A stretch of 64,000 bases of DNA, taken from NCBI GenBank assembly GCA_023213395.1, contig CM041465.1:127603741-127667740 (forward strand), given 5' to 3'. The notes under the pieces are model-generated. The model saw nothing but the letters and a program-made list of their open reading frames with translations. It had not been told where the DNA came from and made no database searches. Below are positions 38,028 to 50,186 of the stretch, piece after piece (the stretch's first letter is position 1; each line of letters starts with the position of its first letter). The stretch comes from Cycas panzhihuaensis (Eukaryota > Cycadophyta). Position numbers and translations under genes: made by a program.

Positions 38028-38202
38028 CTATGGGGCTTATCGTAACAAAACTCTATTTTTGGTTTGATACTTAGGTCATGGGGTTGTTACGGTCTAGCAT
38101 GACGTGGATTAATTTTCATTGATGTACTAGGTTGTGGGATCCTATTACAAACCCATATTAATTTATTTTACCTTAACAAAAAAAAAAGTAAAACTTTCAT
38201 AT

Positions 38203-38652
38203 GCTAAAAACCCTTGAAAACCTCATAAAATTAGTAAAAATGATTAAAATCATAAAAATATTAGTTGAAATACTAATGTATTGGCTCTAAATAATTGTTG
38301 GGCTAATTATGACTATAAACTCTACATAAATCTAAGAAAATACTGATTATTTTGAGTATACAGATTAAAATAGTCAAACCTTTAATGAAAATAATTTGAA
38401 AACTGTCAATAAGCTTTAAAAAAAATGGAATAAAAACCAATATAATGGTTACCATGAGTAGTTTTATAGATCTCCCTTTCAAAAACTTAATAGATCTTGT
38501 AAAAACTCAATAGATCTTACTTTGATTCTAGATGAAGCCAAATGATGAAGCTTCAAATATAGTCTAAGATCTAAAATGCTAAATGAAACTATGTAGGCTA
38601 AGATCAAGATGCCAATGATACAAAATGTTGCCAAAATCTAACTCTAATATGA
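38203..38652 (-). other. Element C internal region next to its 5' LTR, with primer-site relics
   Basis: It continues from 32037 across the LINE. Next to the right LTR, ACTCTAATAT (38641-38650) is a worn reverse complement of TGGTATCAGAGC. A similar GCCAATGATACA lies ~30 bases upstream (38611), as in the array of element D. Confidence 0.55.
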
Positions 38653-39015
38653 TGTTATAGTATGGAGAATAGAGCGGAGTAGGTGAACTTTCAAATTAAA
38701 GTAACATTCAAGCTATATTGAGAGTACACATTATAAACATCATTGTATTAAGCCATTTTTGAAGAAAGTACATGCAAATTCCTTTGTGAAGGTGGTGTTG
38801 AAGAACACCAAGATTTTGCACCCCATAAAATATATACTTGGGAAGGAAGAGGGAATCCTCCTCAACCTCTAAAATTCAAAGTAATATAAAATAATAACTT
38901 AATATTAAAATAATAATAATATATAATAGAATAATTTCACCTTAACTTACCATGAGGATGTATGCACTCATATGTTCTTAAGGTGGGAGTTAAGTGAGGG
39001 ACATTAACCCCAACA
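38653..39015 (-). repeat. Element C 5' LTR
   Basis: It has the same length as the left copy (363 bp) and ends CCCCAACA before GTATT. Confidence 0.93.
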
Positions 39016-39020
39016 GTATT

Positions 39021-42000
39021 AATGTCATTATTAATATAAAGGCCTTTTAATGGTGTCCTCAAACTTGGGGCATATTTGTCATTAGTATATACTATGCTTA
39101 ATAACATTCCCTTATTAAAAAATCCTATAAGCCTCTTTGGTTCCTCATTATATGGAAATTGAGTGTGAGCATGTGAGCATGGAAACCTTAATTGAAGTTT
39201 GGTAATTAGGGGTTCTTTAATTGACTCATTTCTTTGAAAATGTTTGGTTTTAACCAACCATGTGCATTCATTGTTAAGAAGGTTAATTAGGGCTATATAC
39301 TTTGATCTTGATCTTAGGCTCTACTAGACCTATAACTCTAGGGAGTTTACTTAGTATAGGTTTAAGGGAGATTAACATAAGGTTGAGGTTATATATTAGG
39401 GGATTCCATCTAATATTTTATTTTTATTTTATTCATAAGAAGCAACTTGGATACCTGTAGAGACCTATGACCTCAAAAATAAATACAAGTGGCAATAGTC
39501 ATTATCCATCTTATTTGACTTTGTAAAGGTTTTAAAATAAAAGTAAAAACCAAAACTAGAAACAAAATTAATTAATAAGTCTCCCTTAGTTTTTTTCCAC
39601 CTTTATATTTCTATTTTATTTTTAGTTTATTTTATTCACCTTTTCTTTATGTAATCTATAAAGAATGGTGCTTAAAATACATCAAATGGTAAGATGTCTA
39701 AGAAGGTTACTAAACCTTTCACTTTATCAATCCTCTCATACCTCCATAACCATGCCTACTAAAGCTCTAGCTTTTAACCTTAATGAAGATGAGCCTAATG
39801 TAAGCATGGGAATGCCCTCACTTACTAATGTGGCTTGGAACCTATATGAAAACTTGTTTATATTAAGGATGTATTCCCTTGAAGAACTAAGGGAACACAC
39901 ATCAGTAAAATGCTTAAATCAACCCCACTACTACATATCTTTCTAGGATCATCCCTTAATCATCTTTAGAGTCCTTTTTTAACTTGCTTACTTTCAACAT
40001 CAATCCATCTAAAAGTGATTGGAAAGCATACACTTAAGAGGCTTCCAAGCCTCTTATTAATCCCTGGATACCATCATACATCTACCCTTAACATGCTGCC
40101 TTGAAGGGATTATCATAGGAGTAGACTATTTGGAGAATGACAAGACTCTTTATGAGCATTTGCTAATATATTTCTAATCCTTCTAGACACCCATCATAAG
40201 ATTAACTCTTACAAATTAGTCTTGATATGTAATTCTCCCATATAATATCCCTATAAGGCTAACATCACCTCTAAGTAGGTTAACTCCCTTTTTCCTTTAG
40301 TATCCAACATCCTAGTTAGCTTTAAACAACCTCCTCTTATTGAGCTTACCCTATTTTACTTTAATAAAAGTAATATGATATTGTTGGGAGAGATCACTAA
40401 CTACCCAAAATCCCAAAACTTAATACATACTCAATGAATGATCCTAAACTACAACACACTCCTCTAAGAGTATAAATTAGATACATACATAGTAATGAGC
40501 TAAAGCTATGGTTCCTCCATAATGAGGCTAATCTAATTGAACTCCCATATAAGTTTGAATTAGACATCACTTTGTAATGAGTTTAAACTATGATCTCCCT
40601 TAAATTAATCACTTAGGGGTGTACTTACTTTAAAATGAGGGTAAATTATAAAATATCCTTAAGTAGATCACTTGGTTCTGCTACTCCATAATGAGTATAA
40701 ACTAATTGAGATCCCTTATTAGTCTAAATTAGGCACCACTCTATATTGATCCTAAACTATGACATGCCTCAAAATCATTACTTAGGGGCATTACTCTAAC
40801 AAGAGTATAAATTATTACTTATGCTTTAACATTAGCTAAAATTATAAACACTCACTTTATGATGAGTATAAACTAGTTATGTATTGGTGCTTAATTTTTA
40901 AGTAACCCATTATCAACCTAATACATGAAGAGGCTTTTTTCCTAATTAAAATGTTAAGTTCTTTAGGTCTTTACTTTTAGTTTAGGCTTCTATTCATTCT
41001 TTATCGCATTTATATGTTTATATGGATTCCAAAATCATTAAGATTAAACTCAACACTAAATTTTAAAGTAAGTACACTTGGCACATAGATCAAAGTTTTA
41101 CTATTGGTGGCCTTATTCATGTTGTTTAAAAATCTATTAATGTTTATAGTTAAATGCCTCATTTTTAAGTCATCATTCCAAATTTAGTGACCTTTCTTGT
41201 TACTCCTACATAGTTTGAAAATTGATTCTTTAAACTCATAAGCTTTTACTAGCTTTTAGGAACTAATAATCATTCATGACATAATACCCCTACACTTGCT
41301 AACAACTTGGTTTGAGTACTAGAAAATATGATCCATGCCCAAATAATAAGTAATGGTATGTATATAGATTCCCTATTAGTGGTTAAGTAATAAACATAAT
41401 AAAAGACCCTTTGTACCTACTTAAAGCTTTAACATTCCATGGCAACTTACTAATGTCCCTTTCCTTGATAAATTTTTGTTACTTTTGCATACTCTAGAAG
41501 GTAAGATTAAGAAATTATTAAAATGAAGATCCATTATCCCTAGATTAATAGGGAGGAAAAACATCTTGCCAAAACACTCTATCTATAAGCATTTGCATAA
41601 AACTAGGCTAAGATGAGTACTTATATATAAGTTTTAAGTCACGCGTCTTATTGTTGAGTACTTATTGCCTGGGCATCTGAGGTAAGTTACTTGATGACTT
41701 CATCCTCACCTATCATAACATAGTTTAAATCTAGATTAAGTGTATAATTCAACAATTTTAAATTCTACTCATGGCTTGCCAAGCTCTTTTTATAATCAAA
41801 TCATTCTTAATTAATGGCAATAAGGGCTAATAAAAAAATTGTAATCAAATATATCATCTAAGCATGTTGGGCAACCTATGTTGATAATCTCATCCCAACC
41901 TACTAGTTGGTAGTTCATATGTAGATTAAATGTAATGCTTAAAGACTTTGGGTTTAATAGTGTTCAACTTCTTTACTACACTCATTTAGATGAAATCTTG

Positions 42001-42421
42001 CTTTGGCTTTTGCTTATTAGGTTCCCATAGTTATTTATGATTACCTTCTTTAAAACTAAGACAAGCAACCATCAACAATCTTCCTCCCAATTATTTTCTA
42101 AAACTCACTCATTTATTTCACAAATATCTCAATATATCTTCTTATGTTGTGTTGCATATTCATGGTATTTATCATTTATATATATAAGGGAAGCCATGGA
42201 AACCCTGAACCTTTGGAAACAACTTGAGTTATAAAGAATATAGCAAGTTAAATAGTAGTAAGTGTAGGGTTGTTCTGTCCCATTGCAACTAACAACCTAA
42301 CTCAATATACTACAATTATATAAGCACTATAAGATGTAATCCATACCCAAATAATGAGTGAAAACTTATGCATAAATTTTCTCTTAATGGTTTAATAACT
42401 AGTCCAAACTTGTTAGAGATG
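39021..42421. other. Unassigned DNA left of element E, with decayed periodic repeats
   Basis: There is no recognisable gene. A plus frame of 93 codons (39665-39946) has no known motif. Several parts look like worn copies of each other: 41320-41400 and 42335-42400 share ATCCAT(G/A)CCCAAATAAT and a TTAATGGTTTAATAA-like end; 41660-41760 and 41880-41970 share CATCC(C/T)AACCTA-like text. A tandem array is at 40460-40880. The region may be the missing outer part of the element E LTR or an older element. Confidence 0.45.
40460..40880. repeat. Decayed tandem repeat, period ~56 bp (AATGAGTATAAACTA motif)
   Basis: A core (A/G)ATGAG(T/G)-TAAACTA recurs near 40466, 40493, 40521, 40576, 40634, 40690, 40745, 40800 and 40861. 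Most steps are 55-61 bases, and the first two are 27-28, half the unit. The intervening text also repeats (CACTTAGGGG, GAGATCCC(T/A)TA). Confidence 0.65.
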
Positions 42422-43544
42422 TTAAAGTCACAACTTCACCCTTAAGCTCAAACCCAATAGGTTATACTAGGGTGATGTTAACTGGCTCATCGAATCCCTT
42501 AACTCTATAAAATTGTGAACTCAACAAGGTTCCTAATTGCACACTTTTTATATAACTAGATCTGTTACATCTTAAGATCCCAACATAATAAACCAAATTT
42601 TCTAGTTAAAAAGATATTTTAAGAAGTTAATTTAAGACCAACATATTAGTAATGTTAAGTATCTTATATCACTTATCTGAAGAGCTTCCATTACCAAGGT
42701 GACAAATGTTTACCAATTTCTAGCACCCCTAAAGTGACCTAAGGTGTTGACATTAAGGATGAAAGAGTATAAAATATGGATAGACTCTAACTTCTTTATT
42801 TAATATAAAAAAGACTCGATTCCATCACCAAATATCTTGAAATGGGGTTATTTATTTAGCTTTTGAGTTTAAAATTTATGTTATTATAGTATAAATATTA
42901 GTTAATAACTTTAAGAAAATGAACTTATAAGTATTTACTCTTTGATGTGACTAATCAATGTTGTTTAATTTATTTTTATAAAATAATATATATTTCCTCC
43001 TCATAATAACCATTAATTCAAACTAAAAAATATATGATAATTAAGGAAATAAGTAGCCTCAATGATGAATAACTCAAATTATTTAATTTCTTATAAACCC
43101 CCTTAATATTCTATTGATTTCGTCAAGTTCTATTATTTCTACTACATTTTTCACTCATTGCAATTTTTGTCTAAACTATGATGTTTGTTGATATAATATC
43201 ACATCAAATTTTGTTAACATTTATCATGGTTTTCTATGAAAATCATAATTTTTTATTAAGCCATGATGGCTTGAAAAGTTTTTCATGATTTATGTTAAAG
43301 ATCATACATTAGAGACCATATATTTTAGCCCCTACAAAAGTACTAATAATTATTATGATGCCTTAATAATTGATTCAAGGCCAATTTAAGCCTTGAATGG
43401 TTAAAATTAGTTAGTGGGAGTTAATATCTATAATGGAGTTAGCAAGGATTTTTAGGTTATAAAATTCCCTCCCTACACCCTAAAAGGATATATCTATTAA
43501 AGTTATTGTTATATAGCCAAAATTTCTACATGAATTACTTGTTT
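42422..43544 (+). repeat. Element E left LTR (direct repeat)
   Basis: It is homologous to 49067-50186: both have AGTCACAACTTCACCCTTA, TTAAGTATCTTATATCACTT, CTTTGATGTGACTAAT and AAATTTCTACATGAATT. TGTTAGAG at 42411 could be the true left end, but the right copy does not reach it. Confidence 0.8.
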
Positions 43545-43596
43545 ATTAGATCACGACAAATTACAAATGAGCATATTACAGTCTGAGTAAATCATG

Positions 43597-44122
43597 ACTG
43601 TTTGATAGACGTTGCAAGCAGGTCGTGATTTAGATTAACATTATGAGCAGGTCACGATTTGGGTTAAGGTTACGAGCAAGTTGGGATTTAGATTGACATT
43701 GCGAGGAGGTCATAATTTAGATTATCATTGCGAGAAGATCGTGATTCAAGTTAAGACTGCAAGCATATTACAATTCACACTAAGCTTGCAAGTAGATCAC
43801 TATTTGGATTATCATTACAAGTATATCACAATTTAGGTTAAGAAGATGAGTAGATTGTGATTCATGCTGAGATTGCGAACAGATCATAATTTAGGTCGAG
43901 ATTGCAAACAAATTATGATTCTGGTCAAGATCGTGAGCAGATCATTCTTCGGGCTGAGATTGTGAGCAGATTGCGATTCGAGTGAAGAGTGTGAGTAGAT
44001 TGCGATTCAGGTCGAGATTGCGAGTAAATCGTGATTAGACTGAGATCGTGAGCAAATTGTAGTTAGAGTCAAGATCACGAGCAAATCGTGATTTAAGTCA
44101 GGATTGCAAGCAGATCATAGTT
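43597..44122. repeat. Minisatellite, 29-bp unit, ~18 copies
   Basis: The unit is close to GATTGCGAGCAGATCGTGAT followed by TTAGGTCGA. Eighteen consecutive blocks of 28-29 bases can be cut by eye with no spacers. Variation among units is high and mostly G/A and C/T. A few more degenerate units may extend left to ~43550. It lies just inside the left LTR, in the untranslated leader. Confidence 0.9.
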
Positions 44123-44247
44123 TACCAAAGAATAATGTTTAAATAAATTATATTTTATATACATGAGAATTAGCCATTATACCTATTGTAACTTATTATG
44201 GTTGAGGCCATTAGGAATCATGTATTTAAAGGAAAAGGGAAAGGATG

Positions 44248-44620
<373 letters not shown>

Positions 44621-45309
44621 TAGTAAGAGGTAGTTGGTTAAGATACCTTTTTGGCCTAGAATTCTCATCCTAGTGTAAGTCAGTTTAGCTATCTATTTTC
44701 TATGTACTATTAGGTCTATGTCTGGTTATAACAGGACCAGGTGCAATTCCCTATCATAATGATATCATGTTTGCATATATTGATTATCCTTGTGCTTGCA
44801 TAATTCAATGACGTAATGGATAACTACGCAACATACATTAGTTCAATTGCCTATTGAAATCTAGAGGACTCGACAATATTAGAATGGATAGATCTGAGTA
44901 AATAATAGGACCTCTTCCATTCCACCCAGGGTGGAAAAAGAATCACGAAAAGAATACAAAGAGTATTAGGAGAATGAGAGACTCTAGGCTCAAGCAAGAA
45001 AGTTGAGATTTGTAATCATGCTAAGGAAGCAAGTGAAGAGGCAACCACTTGCTCACTTGAGTTTAGGACGAAAATTGATTAAGGAAGAAGATAGGCAAAC
45101 ATAGGTAGAAATATTAGAGGAGCCTATCGGAGAAAAGATAATCAGAATAGAAAGTATCTAAGGATATGCATTAGAAGAGGATCCCCAGGAAGGACAAGCT
45201 TATGTAAAGGAAAGTCATAAATAAATCACAGAAGAATTAGTAATACAAGAGAAAAGAAATAGTTTGATTAAACTAGAATTATATAGCACAATAAATAGGG
45301 AGTGGAACC
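44621..45309 (+). other. Element E leader between (TA)n and gag
   Basis: There is no recognised motif. From about 44900 the text turns purine-rich with Lys/Glu-rich translations that may be the decayed gag N-terminus. Confidence 0.45.
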
Positions 45310-46640
45310 ATTATTTGATGGAAGTCAGAACTCCCTTAAGCCACATTTTGAATCCATTATTTAAAGTTATAATGGCAATCTCTGGAGGAAGTGCATGCGG
45401 GGGAAGTACATGACCAGGAGAAAACTTAGGAGGTGGTAGATCATCATCGAACTAATCACTATTTATAAATGTAAGAGGAAGTGACAATCCACCATTGTAA
45501 GGAATAAGCTAAGGAATGGATCAGGATTAGTGAGACCTTATATAATTTTGTAAAATGATTCTGCCTTTTTGAGCATGTGATTTGACGAATCGACAGAAGC
45601 TATAGATCATTTAGCATTATTTAAAAATATGCTAAAGATAAAGAAAGTCACGAATCTAGAGGAGATAAAAGCTTATTTCTTTTCCACCTTATAAGGAGCA
45701 ATAGTTGTCTAGTTATAGTATGTTGCAACATAGAATCTATCATGGGATAGATTATAAGATCAATTTCTGGATTGATTTCAAAAATTGAGAGACCCTATGG
45801 CCATTTTCCAGGCCCTAAAAGAAATAAAACAGTATTCAGGAGAATTTGTAAATGATTTTGATGGACAAATATATATAATAATGAGTAAAATACAACTAAT
45901 AATAATAATTAGCCCAATGTTAGCAATGAAGTATTTTTTATAAGGATTAATTACACAATTGAGAGATAAAGTTCTATTACATCTGATGAATAACTATGAA
46001 CAAGTACGCAAGTCAACTATGAAGTTTGAGAATCAAATGAAGACTGTGTACTCTCAATGGGCTAATCAATAAATAGGGTAAATAGGTCTAATCCCTTCTC
46101 AACTAGTATGGGGAGCACAGTATCAAACTAAAACAAATCTAAAAATTGAGGCACTAAGAAGAGAAGTGAAAGTATTGAAACAATAGCCATTAGTAGCAAA
46201 ATCAACTAATATATACCAAAATCAAGAGATGGGGAACCTACATTTAGAATTAGCTAAACTGCATCTAGAAAAATCATAAGCAAATATATGGTGTCTACCA
46301 CCATGTAATCAAGAAGGGTATCTACAAAACAAACATAGTAAACCATCAGCATGGTGCGAGTATTACAAGAAAACGAACCACGATACATTGGAGTGTTTTC
46401 CTCGTCCTAAGAATGATATTCATAATGTATTCTTGTAAAAGACAGAGAAAATAGGAAAGTAATATAAAGGGAAGACCAAGACAGTTAGATGTTTTCTATA
46501 CCAAAGATGGGATTATTTAAGATTATAATGCCTATTAGAAAAGAAAGGAGGAGAATTCATTTGTGAAGAGTGTAGACTAGCAGACCATAAATGGGTGAAT
46601 TGCCCAAAGAATAACATACAAAATATAAATTTGGCCTTGA
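45310..46640 (+). pseudogene. Element E gag remnant with two zinc knuckles
   Basis: Text of a gypsy Retrotrans_gag core: DESTEAIDHLALFKNM (near 45590), LSWDRL-DQFLD-FQKL (near 45740), IKQYSGEFVNDFDGQI (near 45825), then LRDKVLLHLMNNYEQV (near 45960). Two CCHC-like fingers follow: C-E-Y-Y-K-K-T-N-H-D-T-L-E-C at about 46353, where the second Cys is Tyr, and C-E-E-C-R-L-A-D-H-K-W-V-N-C at about 46564, which is intact. Many TAG/TAA codons interrupt it, often where Gln is expected. Non-functional. Confidence 0.78.
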
Positions 46641-46899
46641 TTATTCTAGATAAAGAAGTGCCTCTCCAATTGCAAATTCAAAGTGGAAAGACAACCTCCA
46701 CACCTATCCAAGATGCCTTCTCAGATCTAGTAGTGGAAAAGCAAAGACTTCAAGAAGCTGTCAAAATCTTATAAAATATAAGGAGTAAAGTATCATAAGA
46801 AGAAGCTCATCAGGAAGGATAATTTAAAGGGCAAAGCTATAAGTAATGACCAACCCCTAAAACCATAGACAAAAGAAGGTATTAATCCATGGTCAAGGT

Positions 46900-47520
46900 T
46901 CTAAATGGTTAAAGATTTATTGATTGAGTTAGGAATCTCAATTCTGATTACAGAAGTATTCAAATGGTGGGAAGCTGGCTATTTTCAGCAACTGATTTTA
47001 GATTAGATAGAGAAACCTATCATGACAACTGTCAAAGAAAAAGGGGTTGATCCAAGAGTGCCAATGATTATTTTTGGCATAATGTTATGTAAAATAATTG
47101 TGGATGGAGGATCAAGAGTCAATGTACTCCCTAAGTCTTTTTGGATAGAATTGGAAAGGCCAGAGATGGTAGCCCCCGACTATTCAATTAGACTAGCTAA
47201 CCAATTGCAAGTGAGACCAATGGGAATGTTAATGAATGTTCTAACCACGATTCTAAGAATCACTATTTTATTAGATTTCACAATGGTGCAAATGTAAAAC
47301 AAAAGAAAAAATGTATCTAGCTCTATTAAGGAGACCGTGGTTACTAGCGATGAAAGTAATTCAAGATTGGGGAGAATTCACATTCACACTAAAGGATAAG
47401 AATGAAGTAGTGATCTTACCATTATGCTCAGATGAGCCTCAGATGGAAAATATAGCTGATGAAGAACAAGCTTCATCCACAATAGTTGGATCAGAATCCA
47501 CCATCAACCCATGTTCATAA
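46900..47520 (+). pseudogene. Element E protease remnant
   Basis: An open stretch of 91 codons (47022-47297) has the retropepsin motif IIVDGGSRVNVLPKSFW; the D-G-G form is usual in one branch of plant gypsy proteases. A frame change near 47290 leads to a 69-codon stretch (47311-47520) with LALLRRPWLLAMKVIQDWGEF, the normal C-terminal part of this domain. The enzyme would cut the gag-pol polyprotein. Confidence 0.82.
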
Positions 47521-47738
47521 GTGGTATATCAACTTCAAACAAATGTACTAAGTAATGCATCATCGGCATATATGATGAATTGGTTGTAGAACACTTAGGG
47601 AGAGATAGAATCCGTTTCATGTTATAAGCTGGAAGCATGTATGGACCCTTCATAATCAAATGACAAAATAAGGGAAGAAGCAGCATAATGTGCACCAAGC
47701 TTGGAGGAAAAATTTAGCAATGGAAGAAATTTTAGGGA

Positions 47739-47945
47739 CAAGCAAATGAGGCTAAAAATCATATAGAATATTGTAATCAATTGTTAATAAAATATAATAA
47801 GCATCAAGATTTTTGTTACTTATTTGCATTGTCACTTAAGGGTCAAGATATAACATGCTTCTTAAATAATAGTAGCAAGTTTAATTCATGGCATGAATTA
47901 TGCAAAAGCTTCTTATTAAGATTTCAAAAATAGGATAGTAACTTG
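47739..47945 (+). pseudogene. Second gag-like segment between protease and RT
   Basis: In the frame shared by the protease start and RT, about 65 codons read without a stop until 47931. Their pattern (LFALSLKGQDITCFLNN, then FNSWHELCKSFLLRFQK) is that of the Retrotrans_gag core, in which an ALSL-G motif is followed by SW-EL--F--RF. The true gag of this element is 1.7 kb upstream and has its own copy of that motif (LSWDRL-DQFLD-F). A gag module at this place is not part of the usual gag-PR-RT order. It may come from recombination with another element or from an internal duplication. The resemblance is a judgement by eye. Confidence 0.5.
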
Positions 47946-48249
47946 ACCATATTTCGAAACATTGATGATTCTTAGAGCAACACCCCTAAAATAGGAATTG
48001 AGTTAAATTGTAATCAAATTGAAGTGGAACAAAAAAGTGGTGAATTTCCTAAACAATATTCTAATATAGAGTATGGGAATAGAATAATCAAACAAACACT
48101 AGCATATATGTTGGTGCAAGACAACAAGACGATATAGAGTGAACAATTATAGATACATCACATAGATGTGGGCATAAAAGAACATCCCCAAATAATCTCA
48201 ATAGAAGACTATTAGGATAAGGAGATTATGTAATAGGCCATAAGTCTGT

Positions 48250-49066
48250 TCTCTAAATATAAAGATGTTTTTGCCTACTCTTATCAGGACTTAAAAGGAA
48301 TACCACCAGAATTGGGAGAACATCGAATTGAATTAATAAAAGGAATGAAACCTATTCGCCAGCACCCTTATGTGATGAATTTGAAATATAAAGAAAAGAT
48401 CAAAGCAAAATTGGATAAATTGCTAGAAGTCAGATATATTTTTGAAGTGGAAACCAGTGAATGGGTAAGCCCAGTAGTGGTGGTACCCAAAAAGAATGGG
48501 AAGCTTCATCTTTGCATGGATTAAAGAGCCCTTAATAAAGCAACGAAAAGAGATCCATTTCTAATACCCTTCATAGAGGATATTTAGAAAAGGGTAGTAT
48601 GTCATGAAGTCTACTCATTCACATATGGATTCAACAGATTTAATTAGGTGAGAATTATGGAGCAATTCCAGTTGAAGACAACCTTTGTTACTGAATGGGG
48701 GATATATAGGTATAGGGTGATGCCATTTGGGTTAACAAATGCACCAGTTCATAGAATCATTTTAAACATTTTCTGATAGGCAATAGGTAAGTCCATTGAA
48801 GTGTTTTTAGATGGTTGGACATTATATTCACTGCTAAAAAATCACCTGACGAATTTGACAGTAATGTTGGAGATGTGTTAGAAAAGCAAGCTTTGTTTAA
48901 ATTTGACAAAATGCACGTTTTTAGTTTTGTTTAGATCTCTTTTAGGGCATATCATAAGCAAGGAGGGCTTGTAGATAGATGTAGGTAAGGTTACAATAAT
49001 TCTAAATTTCCCAGTACTAAAAATAATAAAGTAGGTGAAGGCATTTTTGGGCATGACATGGCCTTT
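48250..49066 (+). pseudogene. Element E reverse transcriptase, truncated at the right LTR
   Basis: The linker FSKYKDVFAYSYQDLKGIP leads into RT: MGEHRIELIKGMKPIRQHPY (48312), SEWVSPVVVVPKKNGKLHLCMD (48459-48524), then after a stop RALNKATKRDPFLIPF, TTFVTEWGIYRYRVMPFG-like text near 48680 and FGLTNAP near 48730. The catalytic box region reads FLDGWTLY where family members have an Asp-Asp pair, so it is lost. The text continues to LLGHIISKEGL and AFLGMTW (near 49045) and ends abruptly at the right LTR. RNase H and integrase are absent. Confidence 0.87.
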
Positions 49067-50186
49067 TTAGAGTCACAACTTCACCCTTATGCTCAAAACC
49101 AATAGGTTATACTAAGGTGATGTCAACTAGCTCATCGAATCCCTCAACTCTATAAACCTGCATACTTAACAAGGTCCCTAATTGCACACTTTTATATAAC
49201 TAGATCTGTCACATCTTAAGATCCCAATATAATAAACTAATTTTTCTAATAAAAAAGATGTTTTAAGAATTTAAGTTAAGAACAACATATTAGCAATGTT
49301 AAGTATCTTATATCACTTGTCTGAAGAGCTTCCATTGCTAAGGTGGCAAATGTTTATCAATTTCTAGCATTCCTAAAGTGACTTAAGGTGTTGACATTAA
49401 GGAATAAAGAGTATAAAATATGGATAGACTATAAATTCTTTATTTAATATAAAAAAGAATCAATTCTATCACCAAATATCTTAAAATGGGGTTATTTATT
49501 TAGCTTTTAAGTTAAAAAATTTATGTTATTATAGTAGAAATATTAGTTAATAACTTTAAGAATTTGAACTTATAAGTACTTACTCTTTGATGTGACTAAT
49601 TAATGTTGTTTAATTTATTTTTATAAAATAATATATATTCCCTCCTCATAATAACCATTAATTCAAACTCAAAAATATATGATAATTAAGGAAATAAGTA
49701 GCCCTAATGATGAATAACTCAAATTATTTAATTTTTTATAAACCCCCTTAATCTTCTATTAATTTCATCAAGTTCTATTATTTCTACTATATTTTTCATT
49801 ATTGTAATTTTTGTCTAAACTATGATGATTGTTGATATAATATTACATAAATTTTTGTTAATATTTATCATAGTTTCCTATGAAAATCATAAATTTTTAA
49901 TAAACCATGATGACTTGAAAAGTTTTTCATGATTTATGTTAAAGATCATACATTAGAGACCATATATTTTAGCCCCTACAAAAGTACTAATAATTATTAT
50001 GATACCTTAATAGTTGTTTCAAGGCCAATTTAAGCCTTGAATGGTTAACATTAGTTAGTGGGAGCTAATATCTATAATAGAGTTGGCAAGGATTTTTGGG
50101 TTATAAAATTCCCTCCCTAAGACCATAAAAGGGCATATCTCTTAAAGTTGTTATGTAGCCAAAATTTCTACATGAATTGCTTGTTT
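49067..50186 (+). repeat. Element E right LTR (direct repeat)
   Basis: It is homologous to 42422-43544. It lacks a polypurine tract in front, since RT text directly precedes it, so its first bases were probably lost. Confidence 0.8.

Larger units (their letters stand above)
32054..38186 (+). mobile_element. L1-type LINE, near full length, inserted in element C
   Basis: A 16-bp target duplication AGTAAAACTTTCATAT (32038-32053 and 38187-38202) flanks the element, and a run of A precedes the right copy, the product of target-primed reverse transcription. The 6.1 kb contain a GC-richer 5' UTR (about 32054-32650), ORF1 with a zinc knuckle, and ORF2 with endonuclease, RT, zf-RVT and RNase H. The higher GC compared with the host DNA argues that it arrived later than element C. 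Stops and an RT deletion make it inactive. Confidence 0.95.
29531..39015 (-). mobile_element. Element C: gag-only (TR-GAG-like) LTR retrotransposon split by a LINE
   Basis: Two LTRs of 363 bp each (29531-29893, 38653-39015) start TGTTA and end CCCCAACA, with a perfect GTATT duplication (29526-29530, 39016-39020). A polypurine tract (plus-strand TACTCCCCCTTAA) follows the left LTR, and a primer-site relic (ACTCTAATAT) precedes the right LTR, so the element reads on the minus strand. Without the LINE it is ~3.35 kb. The only coding trace is a gag-like segment beside the 3' LTR. Its LTRs and gag are related to element D at 51791. Gag-only elements of this size match what has been called TR-GAG in plants; the name is applied by analogy. 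Confidence 0.88.

Noticed and set aside
39665-39946. Plus-strand 93-codon frame as a gene
   Set aside because: It shows no known motif and no supporting context, and such lengths occur by chance in this much sequence.
43597-44122. Possible CRISPR-like array of 29-bp repeats
   Set aside because: The units are contiguous with no unique spacers, the sequence is plant nuclear DNA, and no cas genes are present; it is a minisatellite.
48250-49066. Endogenous pararetrovirus (caulimovirid) origin for the RT in element E
   Set aside because: Long terminal direct repeats, a gypsy-type gag with zinc knuckles and the DGG-type protease point to a Ty3/gypsy element; no movement or coat protein text was seen.
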